36,923 nt of DNA from Parachlorella kessleri. Its lineage: Eukaryota > Chlorophyta > Trebouxiophyceae > Chlorellales > Chlorellaceae. Position numbers and translations under genes: made by a program. Positions within the stretch are counted from its first letter, which is position 1; each line of letters begins with the position of its first letter. Below the pieces are notes generated by a model, which ran no database searches, had not been told where the DNA came from, and saw only the letters and a program-made list of their open reading frames with translations. Of this stretch, positions 27,001-36,923 are shown piece after piece. The stretch is taken from positions 1-36,923 of the forward strand of contig BBXU01002236.1 in NCBI GenBank assembly GCA_001598975.1. Direction: 5' to 3'.

Positions 27001-27987
27001 AACGGGGCAGCAGGGACTACCGCGGCAGGGATGACAGGCGAGACAGGGACAGCGGCAGGCATGGCGGCCGGAGGGACAGGGAGAGGTGGGTACTGTGTGA
27101 GAGCAGTGAGTGTTGTGCGAGATAAGTGATTTTGTGTTGCCTGGTTCTGAGTTGAGTGGTAGATGCAACTGTTATGACTTTTATGGGTATTTTGTTGCCA
27201 GGCTGGCTGGCAGGGTTGTGGCAGGGAGGTTATTATACCATGCACTGCTTGTTGGGCTCGGCCTTCAGGATGGGCAGGTCAGCACTGAGTTAGACTGCTC
27301 CCCCGTCGGCTTATTGTGCAGGACGCCACCGCGACGGCCGAAGGTTGATGAGGCCGACTTTGTGGTTGAGTATGTCAATGACAAAGCAGCGGCAGAGGCG
27401 GCAGCGCGGCAGCAGAAAGGGGGGCCCGGAGCTGCACCCGATGCGCAGGTGAGCAAGACGGGACCGGTGGCAGGCCCGCTGTGGGGAACAGGTCACCAGT
27501 TGATGAACGGGAAACAACGTGCCCTGGGGCTATTGGATGCCCGGCGGCTTGCGCCGTCATGGGAGTGGCATGGTGGGAATGAGTGCAGGACTTATGGCGT
27601 GGCGTACCTGGAGAACCTCAGTCGGCCATGTCTGACTTCTGTGCTGCTCTGCAGGCATATGGGCAGTACGAGACTGCCTACGACCCTGCGTCCTACGGAG
27701 CAGCAGCCGCAGCAGTCCCGGGGGTAGGTGTGCATGATGACTTGCATGGCAGGCGGCTTGACTGGTAGGCCTCCAAAATGAGGTCGTATGACCAAAGAAG
27801 AGTTGCATGGAGTGGCGGGCCCTCGCCAAGCCCCCCCCCCCCTGGCTTTGCTTTCCAACCCTTCCTGTCATGGATACCAATGTCCTCTTAGTAAAGCAAT
27901 GGTCTTAGTCTGCAGGGTGAAGCCCAGGATTGGGGTGTTGACTATGGACCCGCCAAGCCGCTGCAGCATGACAATGGGGGTTACTAA
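24084..27987 (+). CDS. LUC7: LUC7-family U1 snRNP splicing factor
   Basis: LUC7 proteins belong to the U1 snRNP and help choose 5' splice sites. Eleven phase-consistent exons: 24084-24086, 24245-24321, 24451-24627, 24983-25103, 25432-25551, 25917-26068, 26404-26592, 26894-27085, 27322-27448, 27655-27723, 27916-27987; 432 residues. Seen: DDVRAMLDQLMGQERN start; first zinc finger VCKYYLVGFCPYEEF...CPCVHD (C39, C47, C62, H66 intact); a coiled coil (YEEDLKRWMDRLLVDL; DLRKRIDTNTERLKATEK; GRIAELLARSQALGEQGD); a second finger region VCPLSGLIINKEE...DHLEGRNY where two expected ligands are replaced (S196, Y216); an RE/RD/RS-rich tail with three RDDRSRSxSY repeats; and a C-terminal KPLQHDNGGY. The ATG is alone in its exon (GCCATG then GTGAGG), leading straight to DDVRAML as in other LUC7 proteins. 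The start of exon 26894 could instead be 26879. Confidence 0.9.
26904..26993 (+). repeat. Three tandem 30-bp repeats coding RDDRSRSxSY
   Basis: Three consecutive 30-base units encode RDDRSRS(A/T)SY in the RS-like tail of LUC7. Differences between units are few and mostly synonymous, consistent with recent in-frame tandem duplication. Confidence 0.85.
27831..27842. repeat. 12-base C homopolymer
   Basis: An uninterrupted run of 12 C in the last LUC7 intron; length may be unreliable in the assembly. Confidence 0.9.
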
Positions 27988-28701
27988 GCAGCTCTTAAGC
28001 GCTTGCAGACCAGCACCGCCGTAGTGGTTATGCATGCATGATACTTGTTCCATAATTGGAACCTTCATCGTCATGTGCCTTGTGCTCCTACAGATGGCTC
28101 CTACAGAGTGCGGTTGCTAGCAGGTTGGCTTGTCAAATGACGCCCTTGCACGTTCATAACTGATTCCAGCGTGCACTTGCTACACTCTTCAACACGTTGT
28201 ACGCCCAAGGTTATGATGCTGGTGGCTGGCCGCAAACAAAGTGGGTCCCCTAGAACCAAGAAGCATGGTGGCCGCCCAAGTCTACATGCCAGTAAAGCTC
28301 CTGGGTGCGCATTGTGCCTGTTGCCATGCCTGCGTCTGGTAGTGGCTGTGTCCCTAGGTGTTATCATCTCCCTGTGCCCGGTTGCCCAAGTATGTCTGGT
28401 GTATTGCCTGCTAGAGGTGTTGTGACTTGTAAGGTGTACCGATTTGGAGGTTGGTTGACAAAGTGCAACCAGCATCTGCTGCTCGGCAAAAGAGCGCTCA
28501 AGCCTGTTCCCTCCTTTCCGATTCTGCCTGCTCATTGACGCAGCTGGAACCCGCCATACTGCTGTCTCACCCTTCCTGTCACGTGCACTTATATCTTAAA
28601 AGAGCGCTTCAAGCACATGCCCCCTCTTAGGCGCCTTGTAACCGCATGTGGCTTGTGCTGCACCTCTTTGACGCAAGCATCAAAAAGCACCCCGTCCTGC
28701 A
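27988..28701. other. Convergent 3' region of LUC7 and membrane-protein gene
   Basis: About 710 bases between two convergent stop codons. A plus-strand TGTAA at 28428-28432 could end LUC7 transcripts. No gene is supported in between; the longest open frames lack splice and family support. Confidence 0.5.
28428..28432 (+). promoter_or_regulatory. Candidate TGTAA polyadenylation signal (LUC7)
   Basis: TGTAA about 440 bases downstream of the LUC7 stop codon on the same strand; role inferred from its identity with the chlorophyte poly(A) motif. Confidence 0.35.
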
Positions 28702-31700
28702 CTAGAACCCCATCCCGGCCACGTCGGCAGTTCCCAGCAGCATGCCTCCGTTGGTAGCCGCCACCGAGTCCTGGTCGTGCCCCACTGCAGCCCCTGGCAG
28801 CCTGAGCCAGGGCAGGTAGAGGGTGGCCAGGAGGATGCTGTGCCACAGAAAGGCCAGCAGGAAGGGCGCTGCAAGCAGGAAAGGAATGGAAGGCTGGGTC
28901 TACTTGATGCGGGCGGCCCGGCGAATGTACGCCTATCGCATGCAATCGAATCGCGCCTTCGGGCGACAGAGGTGCTCAGGCCAACACCAATCCATCCCTT
29001 GCAAGCACCCCCGCTATCACCAGCTGTCCCCCTTCCTTGCACTGCCACCGCCACCGACCAGTCGAGTTCGGTCTTCTAGGTGAGGAGCGGCGCGGGCATG
29101 TGCAATCCTTCCTTAAATGCCGTGCTGACAAGTCACACCAGGTGGGAAGGAGAACCATGCTGCAAACTCACATGCCATGCAGCGGCGCGCCTGCTGGAGT
29201 GTGACATGCAGGGCAGTTCACTGCTGCTTCAGTGTTATCACAACAGCTACTTTTTCCCACGGCACTCACTGCTGCCAACAGCATGACCTTACCAAAGGCT
29301 GCAGCCATGACCCAGCTTGCAAACATGTCAAACGTGAGGAACCACTCCATCTCGTCGGCGTCAAGGGGTAGCAGACGCGTATCCCCGCTTGCCGCGGAGC
29401 GGCTCTGCAGGGCGGCACACCCCACCTCCTCAATAACACTGTGGCAAGGCATGGGTCGAGCGTGGTAAGCTGCAGCCTGCAATGCTGTGCAGGAGACCGG
29501 ACACTGGGCTCAGCAGTTTCAATTTGAAGGCTGCTCTTCTAGCACTATTCAGCCCCTGGCTCGCCGTGCTAGAACTCAGGCAGCTGCTGCCAATCACCTG
29601 CAGCGAGTCCAGGAATGCGGCCCGGCTGGCCCTATCACTCATGTACAAGATCAGCGTCGGCAGCAGGAATCTGCAGCCATACAGGGAAGTTGCATCTAGC
29701 GCCTAAGCCTAGCGTGTGGGAGCGTGCAAACCTGTACTTGAGGGCACAGCTTGGAATGGTGCCCACTCACTCTGCAGGAAGAAGCCCAACTATCCATCAG
29801 CCAGTGAACCAACTAACTCATTGAAGGAAAGCTCCCAGGGTGCTACCACCGCTGTGGTCTTGGTTTGCGTGCTTGCCTCCTTACCCGGCACCCAGCTCAA
29901 TAAGTGACAGTACCGTCAGACAGGATGCCCACTCGTGCTGATTGAAGACCGGGGAGCCCAAAATGGTGTCGGAAGCGTTGCGGGGGCTGAAGGCCCTGCC
30001 AACAAGCCAGCATGGCAGCTTGTGTAGGTGGGGAATAACCTCCCACAGGTGAGGTGGGTTGGCCAGGGCCCCGGGAACTCCTAAGCAAGTATCAAAGCTG
30101 CAGCGCCCTGTCCTCTACTGGCTGTGTACAGCACCAAGGTAGAGCCGAGCCACTTGAGCGTAGCAGGGCTGCACCCGACAAAAGCATACTCCTGTGCTGC
30201 CCCCGCCCTAGCCTCCTTAGTCTGCCTGGAATCCCAGGCCAAGGCTTCTCAAGCGACAGATCACTGGCTCAGATGTCAATCACAGCCGTTGGAGCATGCT
30301 CTGCACTGTGCTTTGCCATCTACCAACCCTTAATCAGACCCCCACCCCCACCACCAGTAGGAGGTTAATGACCGCAGACCTGAATGCGCTGTCAAACTGG
30401 ACAGCGGTCGCATGGAACCAGCGCTGGGACACCTGGTGCTGGAAGTAGCTGGTCCTGCATGGCACACAGCAGGCTGTCGTAATATCAGCTTGCAGCCTTG
30501 CTAGCCTCTCCTTTTTGGCGCTCCAAGCCTGCAAACAGCAGGGACGATATCAGTACAAATGAAGTCTGTGCACAGATTCCAAAGAGTGGCTGCATGCTTA
30601 AGAGGCTAAACTGGACAGTCATTATCAGCCAAAAACAATGCCTGACATGGGGGGATGGGGCAGCCGGCTCAGGACGGAGACAACTTCAGGCTCTGCACAC
30701 CGAGTTGTGGCTAATGAACCGGGCTGGGCGGACCCGCCAGTATGACTGGCCATTTCAACCACCTGCAGAGAGGTGGGTTGTCCAGTAGCACCCGCAGCAG
30801 CTTGATGCCATGCACTGCCGTGTGTATGGGCAGGTCCAGCCTAAAACCTAGTGACATCACCCTGCACGCATCACAAATACAACCATGAACATGAGTTGTG
30901 GAAATGATAGTTCCAACTGCATCTTCCCTGCACTTGTATGTGACCCGTCGGGCAGTGGAGGGCCTGAGCATGGCCAGTTCCCCAGTACACTGACATGGCT
31001 GGTGAACACTGCACCTCCCCAAATTCGTGGCGCCGCCTGCTCAGTACTAGCCTTGCTGGCTGAGAAGCCTGCATAAGCCAGACACGCTGTGTTGCTTACC
31101 ACATGGCCGGGAGGCGAGTCGCCAGGACCAGCATGGCTAGGAAATTCCACGAGTGCCGAGGGAAAGCGCCGCTGGGCATGTGCTCAGCGGCCTCCAGCAG
31201 CGAAGGGAACAGCAGGGGCAGCAGCCGCACCACTGCGCGTTAGCAGCACCACACATGTGCAGGCTTGCCATGCTTGTTTGATCTGCACCATGTGCCGCCA
31301 TTCGCCGGACAGAGACTCAAACCAACCCACAAACAAAATATTATGAGACCACCGCACTTTCGATATTTGCTCCCTGCCACTGACGGCTTCACAATCCGCA
31401 GGATCCTCCATGCTTCCAACCAGGACGGCCAGCAGCCACCTGGCAAGTAAGCGCCTACTGCCGGAGGCAACCTCAGCCTGCTTGTAGCCATGCACGCTTA
31501 CACCACATACCCACCTACGAGGATGTGCTGCCGGCGGCGCATGTAGGAGGTGGGCGCCATGCGGCTCCAGAGCCCTGGTATGAGGAAGAGCAGCGCCAGG
31601 TAGCTGGAGTAGGCCATGCGGGTGGAGGGCACCAGCGAGTAGAACTTGGCGGTGGTGAGGCCCCACACTACCACGGCAAGCAGGCCTGCAAAGCAGGGCC

Positions 31701-32190
31701 ACCCCACTGTCATGCATTGGAGGGCCTTTTTCAAGGGAATGCCAGAGTTGGGGGTTCTAGTGAGGGCTTGGTGACAAAGGCTGCGGAAGACGGAAGTGGC
31801 AGGGGGAAGCTATAGCAAAGGTGGTACTGACCACCCATAGGGCAATGAAATCTGGAGGCGCCTGCCATTATGTACTGGCTATGATGGTGTGGTTTGTGGG
31901 CATAGTACATCCTGGCTCTGCGTGCGCCCCGCTTGTAGAGGAGACTCGCGCCCACAAGGTGAGGTGGCAATATGCTGTTCATTGGACTAGCCTAGAAAGC
32001 AACGAGACCAGCGATGAATCTTGATTACCCTGGCTTGCTGCCTCAGGGCAGGAGACAGGACATACTCACTTGACTGTTGGTCTATCCGTATCCACCGCTT
32101 AAGCCGCACTTGGGTGTAGAGCCGTTCAAGCCCTGGCTCCTTAAACTTCTGCCGGCTTGCCTTCGCTACCCAGGCAACTAGCTGCAGCAT
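28702..32190 (-). CDS. Multi-pass membrane protein, family not recognised
   Basis: I do not recognise this gene. Nine phase-consistent exons: 32190-32070, 31685-31515, 31232-31100, 30861-30763, 30454-30380, 29995-29885, 29670-29598, 29404-29293, 28868-28702; 353 residues. After a basic N-terminus (AKASRQKFKEPGLERLY; VRLKRWIR) come several hydrophobic segments: LLAVVVWGLTTAKFYSLV, SYLALLFLIPGLW, VVRLLPLLFPSLL, WNFLAMLVLATRLPAMWVM, a span over ASCLTVLSLIELGAGFLLP, and WVMAAAFAPFLLAFLWHSIL. The C-terminus is polar and ends GTADVAGMGF. No catalytic motif or signal for a given organelle is evident. Two weak points: the start (the frame is open upstream of the ATG at 32190, where an extra exon is possible), and the exon at 29995, whose frame is also open upstream to about 30080 with a plausible alternative acceptor that would add up to 28 residues including PHLWEVIPHLHKLPCWLV. 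Confidence 0.6.
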
Positions 32191-33077
32191 GGTAGAAGAC
32201 TGGCAGGAGCCCTGGTAGTGATGGCAGCCGGCGTCCACAGGCACCCTGCGCTCCGCGTCAAAATCAGAGAGATGCCTGGGAGCTGGTCGTCAAGGAAGCC
32301 TGGAGCCGACGGGGAAACTGGGTGGAAGTCCGGGTCATGACCTGGCGTCTCACAAACGCCGCGATGCCACTTAAAACTAACAGCGAGGGGTCAGGGGCCA
32401 AGGTCAAGCTTGGGTGGCAGCAGGATCGCCAGATGAGCCCGACTGTGCAAGTCCCTCACCCTCGCAGACAAGAGTACAAGTTTCATAGGTGATGGCGATC
32501 AGAGAGATGGTGTGAGGAGAGGAGAAGAATGCCATGGCATGCCACGCAAGTTGCCACGTCACAAGGCGCTAGAGGCCTGGCTGAAGAATGTTTTGATCAC
32601 TTCTTGCAGCACCATAGAATGGAGCAAGCATACCTTGATACAGTTGCGTACAGTAAAAGAGTTTCGTTAGTCTTTAGAACCTGAAACCTCCTGAGCAGCA
32701 TGGCAGCATGCCTGTCGGCCCCTCCCACTCTATAGGTTTGCTGGGGACAGGTAGTGCGAGGTTGCGGGTGAATTATGAGGAACCTAGGTGTGGCATAGCG
32801 CCGTGTAAGGGGAGTTCTGTGGGGTTTGTCAAGCCAGTAAGGCCCTTTACATTCTACAGACGAAGAAGGTGAAAGACTTCTTGAAGGATGGGTGGCTGCG
32901 CAACTCAACTTGGCACAAGGCCTTCTCTGGGCTACAACATGTTAAGGCCTGAAATCTATGTCCTGCATGCCTACCTCCTTCGAGCACTCACTACTGGTCA
33001 CGGTGGTACGTGCCACCGGTCCACATGTTTCGAAAGGTTTTAGCCCGCAAGTCATAATCCAAACAAAAGTCAAGAGA
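32191..33077. other. Intergenic, possible 5' exon of the membrane-protein gene
   Basis: About 890 bases holding the ceramidase-like 3' UTR and the 5' region of the membrane-protein gene. Near 32485 a minus-strand ATG opens MKLVLLSAR before a GTGAGG donor, but its phase does not fit the downstream exon, so I did not join it. Nothing else is supported. Confidence 0.45.
32847..32851 (-). promoter_or_regulatory. Candidate TGTAA polyadenylation signal (ceramidase-like gene)
   Basis: TGTAA on the minus strand about 230 bases past the stop codon of the ceramidase-like gene; role inferred. Confidence 0.4.
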
Positions 33078-34208
33078 TCACTCCTCCCTAGCCAGCCTTG
33101 ACACGTCCCAAGCCTTGCCTGGCGTCGTGCGTCTCAGCATGCGAACCAGCTGCAACCCGGCCACGCCAGCCAGCACGTGTTTTAAGACATGCCCGCTGGT
33201 AAGGGTTAGTGTAAGGTAGTAGACAGGCCTGTCCAGCCTGTCCCCCGCAATGGCGGCAGCGTAGGTGCCCAGGGTGGCGAGGAGCCCGCCGGCTGTCGTG
33301 GTTGACTGGGGGCTGTGGGGCTTGTAGAAGGCAGCCACGTACCCAACCCAGGCGGCTGCAGACCGGGCAGCGGAAACTAGGGAGGGACTTGGCATGACCG
33401 TGCATGTCTTGACATAGGGCAGCCATTAGCTGGCTCTTTGATGGCCACACCACCAAGGCTGCAAGGCCTTAGACCGCCAGCCTGGGGAGGAGGGCATCAA
33501 GCACGGCAGCTTCAGCACACTCTTGGTCGAGGAGGTGGGCTCACCTGACAGCCCCTGAGCCAGCCCATACCAGCGGAGGTCCCCTTGCCCCGCCGCCTCG
33601 CTGGCCTGCCAGTACAACACGATTGCAGGGATCGCTGCCAGGGCTGCCGCGGCAAGCACCCAGCCCAGGAGGCCCTTGGGCGGCCCCCTGCGGTCCACGC
33701 TGGTTGCAGCTGCCAGCCAGGCAAACGTCAGCGCCATGCCCAAGCGGTCGGCAGCCAGCCTGCCGGTGGAGGGCGCCCAGTGGTAGTAGGCAGACCCTGT
33801 CGCTGCCAGCACCATGCTGGCAAAGGTGGCCCACCACAGACCAGCCTGCCCTGGGCTGCCGCCAAGCCTGTGTGAAGCACCGTTAAGACCGTCTTTCCCC
33901 TGTCCTGCTGCGCTGTGCTGTGATGACCTAGCCCGGGAACCACCCCGCCCTTGCCATAGCGCCGCTAGCCCAGCCAGCCCAGCGACAGCTATGGCTGCGT
34001 TGCTGAGCACGTTGGGGGCGTGCGGGATGCCCAGCCAGGTGCGGTGGTCGGCAGCGAAGCTGTGGTAGCTTTCAGGCTGGGGGATGCGGGGGAGCATTGC
34101 TTTAAGTGTGGCAAGAACAGCTAGCGTTGAGACCTCCACGGCTAAGCGCAGGTGGCGGGGCTGCTGGCCCCATGCCTGTGTCCGCTGTAAGAGAGGCTGT
34201 AGGTCCAT
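33078..34208 (-). CDS. CREST-superfamily membrane hydrolase, alkaline-ceramidase-like
   Basis: Resembles bacterial proteins annotated as alkaline phytoceramidase family members, in the CREST superfamily of seven-helix metal-dependent hydrolases. Two exons: 34208-33545 and 33355-33078; 313 residues. Seen: an N-terminal hydrophobic stretch, then YHSFAADHRTWLGIPHAPNV followed by LSNAAIAVAGLAGL, SAYYHWAPSTGRLAADRLGM, GDLRWYGLAQGLS and, in exon 2, TSGHVLKHVLAG. Between them lie the Ser, Asp and three His residues on which CREST enzymes bind metal. A hydrophilic insertion (about residues 90-120) follows the second helix and is not usual in the family. Natural substrate is unknown: amide hydrolysis of a lipid is the family expectation, not shown. 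The gene has fewer introns than its neighbours. The ATG at 34208 gives a plausible membrane-protein start; no clear organelle signal is seen. Confidence 0.8.
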
Positions 34209-35373
34209 TCTGTTGAAGCTGGCTCAAGAAGGACTGTCGCTGAGCTCACAAACTGCAAAGCTACTGCCTGCAGCAAAGACAGCCTGGCAAGCCTTGGCTG
34301 AAAGCCAGTTGCGCCTGCGCCCTGCGCCCCCACTGGGGTTGCTTACCGACTTGCACGCGCAGCGTTCCACCCTTCTCACGAACCTCAGGCCGACACACAG
34401 AGAGCGCACCGGTGGAGCTTGTCAGTTGCGGAAAGTTGTGTAGACGCTGAAGAATGTCATGCGACGGCGTCCCTGTGCAGTGGGGTGCAAGCCTTCCTTA
34501 ATGCTGACCAATAACAGGGAAAACCCGCTAGGTAGAAGAAGTAAACAGAAACAGGGAACCGGATCATGCAAACATCTGTCACGTAGAAGCCAGCCCGTCT
34601 TGGAGGTCGGTCGGCAAGCTGGTTAGAGCGGCCGACTTGCCAGCAGTCCTTGCGAATCTCTTGGATTTGGCCTTCAAGGGCTCTTTGACATGGGCCTATG
34701 ACGTCCACTACTTTCTTAGAACCGACGCGCTATGAATCACATAGCAACGCCTCAAGAAGCAGTGAGAGCCACCATAAAGAGGAGTTCAACTCCGGTGTCA
34801 ACTGTTCCCCAATCTGCAGCTGCCTTACCTAGTAAGGGCTTGACCCAGCCATGAGCCCTCCTTTGACCAGTGCCCTTCATGGCAGCCACTCTATAATGGC
34901 GTTGAAATACACCATAACCGGCTGAAGTTATTCCGCGCCACCATCATGCATCGGACAGACAACTCCAGGTCGCTGCCCAGAGCACATCAATGCTATCAGC
35001 TGAGTGATAGCAACCCATAGTTTGCAAAGGAAAGCAGCTAATGCAAAAGGCACATTGCCTTGACCTGCTTAGCACCCCCAAAAAACCAGCAGATGCATGC
35101 TCATGCGGAAAAAGGGTGAGGAAAAGCATACACACACAGTACTGCAATGCTTGTTATGATATGGCATCCATTGTCATGAAAACTGGTTCGGCAGGCCTTA
35201 CCTTACACGTCTCTCTGTCCCTCCTCGAGCCCTCGCAACCATGGCCAGCCCCTCACTCAAACTGTCACAAAACCCAGCCTGGGATGGCTGCCCAGAGCTC
35301 AAATGGGCGGTACCTCGCACGGGGCCAACCTCAGCGCCCGCTGCTGCCACGGTTGCGCGGCTGCGGCCTACCA
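34209..35373. other. Intergenic: ceramidase-like 5' region and P450 3' UTR
   Basis: About 1.2 kb without a supported gene. It holds a weak tRNA-like stretch at 34602-34675, a small perfect 6-bp hairpin at 34994-35011 (CTATCA/TGATAG), and a TGTAA motif for the P450 gene. The small open frames on both strands are unsupported. Confidence 0.5.
35203..35207 (-). promoter_or_regulatory. Candidate TGTAA polyadenylation signal (CYP97B-like)
   Basis: TGTAA on the minus strand about 170 bases past the P450 stop codon, a typical distance for chlorophyte genes. Confidence 0.5.
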
Positions 35374-36616
35374 TCAGCTCGCAACCGCCGCCGCCTGCTG
35401 CGGCTCCGCCTGTGGTGCAGGCAGCTGCCGCCGCTGCACCGTCACCTTCAGTCCGTTGGCGGTGTGGATGGTGGCACCCGTGGCCATGCCCACATCCTTG
35501 GCGGAGCCTGCCAGCCGGAAGCGGAACCGCCTGCGGGAGGACACAAGTGTATGCATGGGTTGACACACACTCTCCCAAGCGGCCTGAGCGTACCATGAGG
35601 GGCGGGTGGACACACAGCACGCGGGCATTCAAGCGACGATGTCCTGTATTAGGGAGACAGTGCAGATAGGCAGCAGGACGGGCAACCAGGAGGAGGGCGG
35701 CTGGCTGTCTGGCTTGCCTGAGCAGCATGGTGAGCGCCACCGTGGCCTCCATGATGGCAAACTGGTCGCCCACGCACTTGCGGATGCCGCCTCCTGCATC
35801 CATCAATCGCCCACCCCCCCAGTTGTTGCGAGCTCTCCTCTGCGGGCTCTCAGGCTAGGAGGTGCTGTACCATAAGCACCTCAGGCGCAGTCATGTATGC
35901 AGCTCGGGCGTTGGCTCAAGCCTGCCAACGGAACAGCTCATGACAGCCCAGCAGCACCCAGGTGGCGGCGTCGCACAGCCAGCCTGCCCAGGACGCCCAC
36001 AGCAGGGGACCAAGCTCTTCAAGAGGTACGTTTGTACACCCTGACCCGTAAGCATCATCAAGTGGCCGGTGGTGCAGTGCTGAGTCCTGTCAGCCTACAA
36101 GACTTACCAAATGGCAGCAGCGCAAAGTCGGAGGCGACCTCGTTGGGGTACAGCGAGTTGCCCTGCAGCTCTGGGTCGTACCCTGCCCAGCGCCCCTCGA
36201 AGGCGGGGTTCTCAAAGCGCTCCGCAAAGCGCTCGGGGCGGAAGGTGTCAGGGTCTTTCCACAGGTGCGGCGACCTGGGAAGGACAATAGGTGCCAGGCT
36301 TGACATTGGTATTGTCAGGGGGTGCTGAGACTGCCCGCCAGCGAGCCGCGGAACCAGGACAGGTACACAGGTGTCGGCCCCATGGCCCCGCCCGGCACCA
36401 CCAGCCATTCAGTAAGTATTCACCAGCCCAATCTTCCCGCCATGTGCAGCCAGCCCTGTCACCACCCAAGCCGGCCCACCAAGCCAGCCAACCCAGCCCA
36501 CAGACACCCACCTGTGCAGGTTCCATGAGGAGATGAACAAGTCTGCTCCCTTGCCGATGGGGTAGCCGTTGGGGTCACCATTCAGCCCCGCTGGCAGCAC
36601 ATCATCACCCAGGGCT
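35374..36616 (-). CDS. CYP97B: Cytochrome P450, CYP97B-like, C-terminal part
   Basis: CYP97 enzymes are plastid P450s; the A and C groups hydroxylate carotenoid rings in xanthophyll synthesis, while the role of the B group is less settled. Four exons are visible: 36616-36512, 36274-36108, 35793-35718, 35530-35374, about 168 residues, in phase throughout. Seen: DLFISSWNLHRSPHLW; the PERF motif FRPERF; the CYP97B-type segment GRWAGYDPELQGNSLYPNEV, which distinguishes B from A and C members; the heme-binding motif LPFGGGIRKCVGDQFA with the cysteine ligand; and GMATGATIHTANGLK near the end, followed by an Ala/Gln-rich tail. The first exon starts in phase 2 and must be preceded by exons to the right of 36923, including the I-helix and ExxR motif, which are not in the window. 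The intron after 35718 begins with GC. Confidence 0.9.
35712..35717 (-). other. GC donor splice site (GC-AG intron)
   Basis: The exon ending ...ALTMLL-AG is followed by GCAAGC, and the acceptor CCCGCAG before 35530 restores an Arg codon (AG|G) and the family sequence RFRFRLAG. No GT nearby gives a correct join. Confidence 0.78.
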
Positions 36617-36923
36617 CTGCAGCAGCAGCAGGGCGGGTGCACAGCTCATTCATGCTGGCTGGCACATGCTGGTCTCTGAGAGGCAGGCCGGACGGGAGTG
36701 CCGCGCCTGGTGCCTGTGTTACTGAGCATAGACACACCCACCTGAGTAGGGAGTTGTCAATCAAGGTTGGGAACAAGAGGGGCAATAGCCATCAGGCGCT
36801 TGTTGAAACAGGCAGGGCGTGATATGCGAGAGTGACATTGCATTAACGCAAGGTCCAAAGCATACCTTCCATACAGCCCTCAGTACACATCATTCTGACC
36901 CCTCCTCTATGCGCATCCCCCCC

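Noticed and set aside
26838..27125. A separate RS-protein gene starting at the ATG near 26838
   Set aside because: The repeats belong to the LUC7 tail; upstream and downstream exons join in phase.
36740..36800. P450 exon reading LFPTLIDNSLLR upstream of 36616
   Set aside because: It resembles the LYPQPPxLIRR motif only loosely and has no acceptor after an in-frame stop. The true upstream exon is probably beyond the window.

Overview
The window is nuclear DNA of a green alga (Chlorophyta). The evidence is: spliced genes with many short exons and introns of roughly 45 to 700 bases; GT-AG introns plus a few GC-AG introns; TGTAA-type polyadenylation motifs downstream of several stops; and a gene set that includes a chloroplast thylakoid FtsH protease and a CYP97B-like plastid P450. 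I cannot name the species. All gene models were built by hand from splice signals, reading phase and family resemblance.

Layout, left to right. Five genes lie in tandem on the minus strand: a type-A thylakoid FtsH (its 3' end runs off the left edge), a small organelle-targeted helical protein of unknown function, HGH1 (eEF2 folding factor), an ankyrin-repeat protein with a one-base frameshift, and a membrane-tethered bZIP transcription factor of the plant bZIP17/28/49 (ATF6-like) type. The bZIP gene is divergent from a plus-strand HDHD5/CECR5-type HAD hydrolase across about 230 bases. That gene converges on SWC6/ZNHIT1 (SWR1 complex, minus). SWC6 is divergent from a LUC7-family U1 snRNP gene (plus). 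LUC7 converges on a minus-strand set of three: an unrecognised multi-pass membrane protein, a CREST/alkaline-ceramidase-like membrane hydrolase, and a CYP97B-like P450 whose 5' part runs off the right edge.

The genes do not form an obvious pathway; this looks like an ordinary gene-dense housekeeping stretch. The points that deserve attention are: three GC-AG introns that phase and homology force; a 16-base microexon; two genes whose start codon is split from the rest of the protein by an intron; a LUC7 protein whose second zinc finger has lost two ligands; an alga-encoded membrane-bound bZIP with a candidate S1P site and a lumenal tail; and two proteins without a recognised function. I saw no CRISPR array, no intact transposon and no convincing tRNA.
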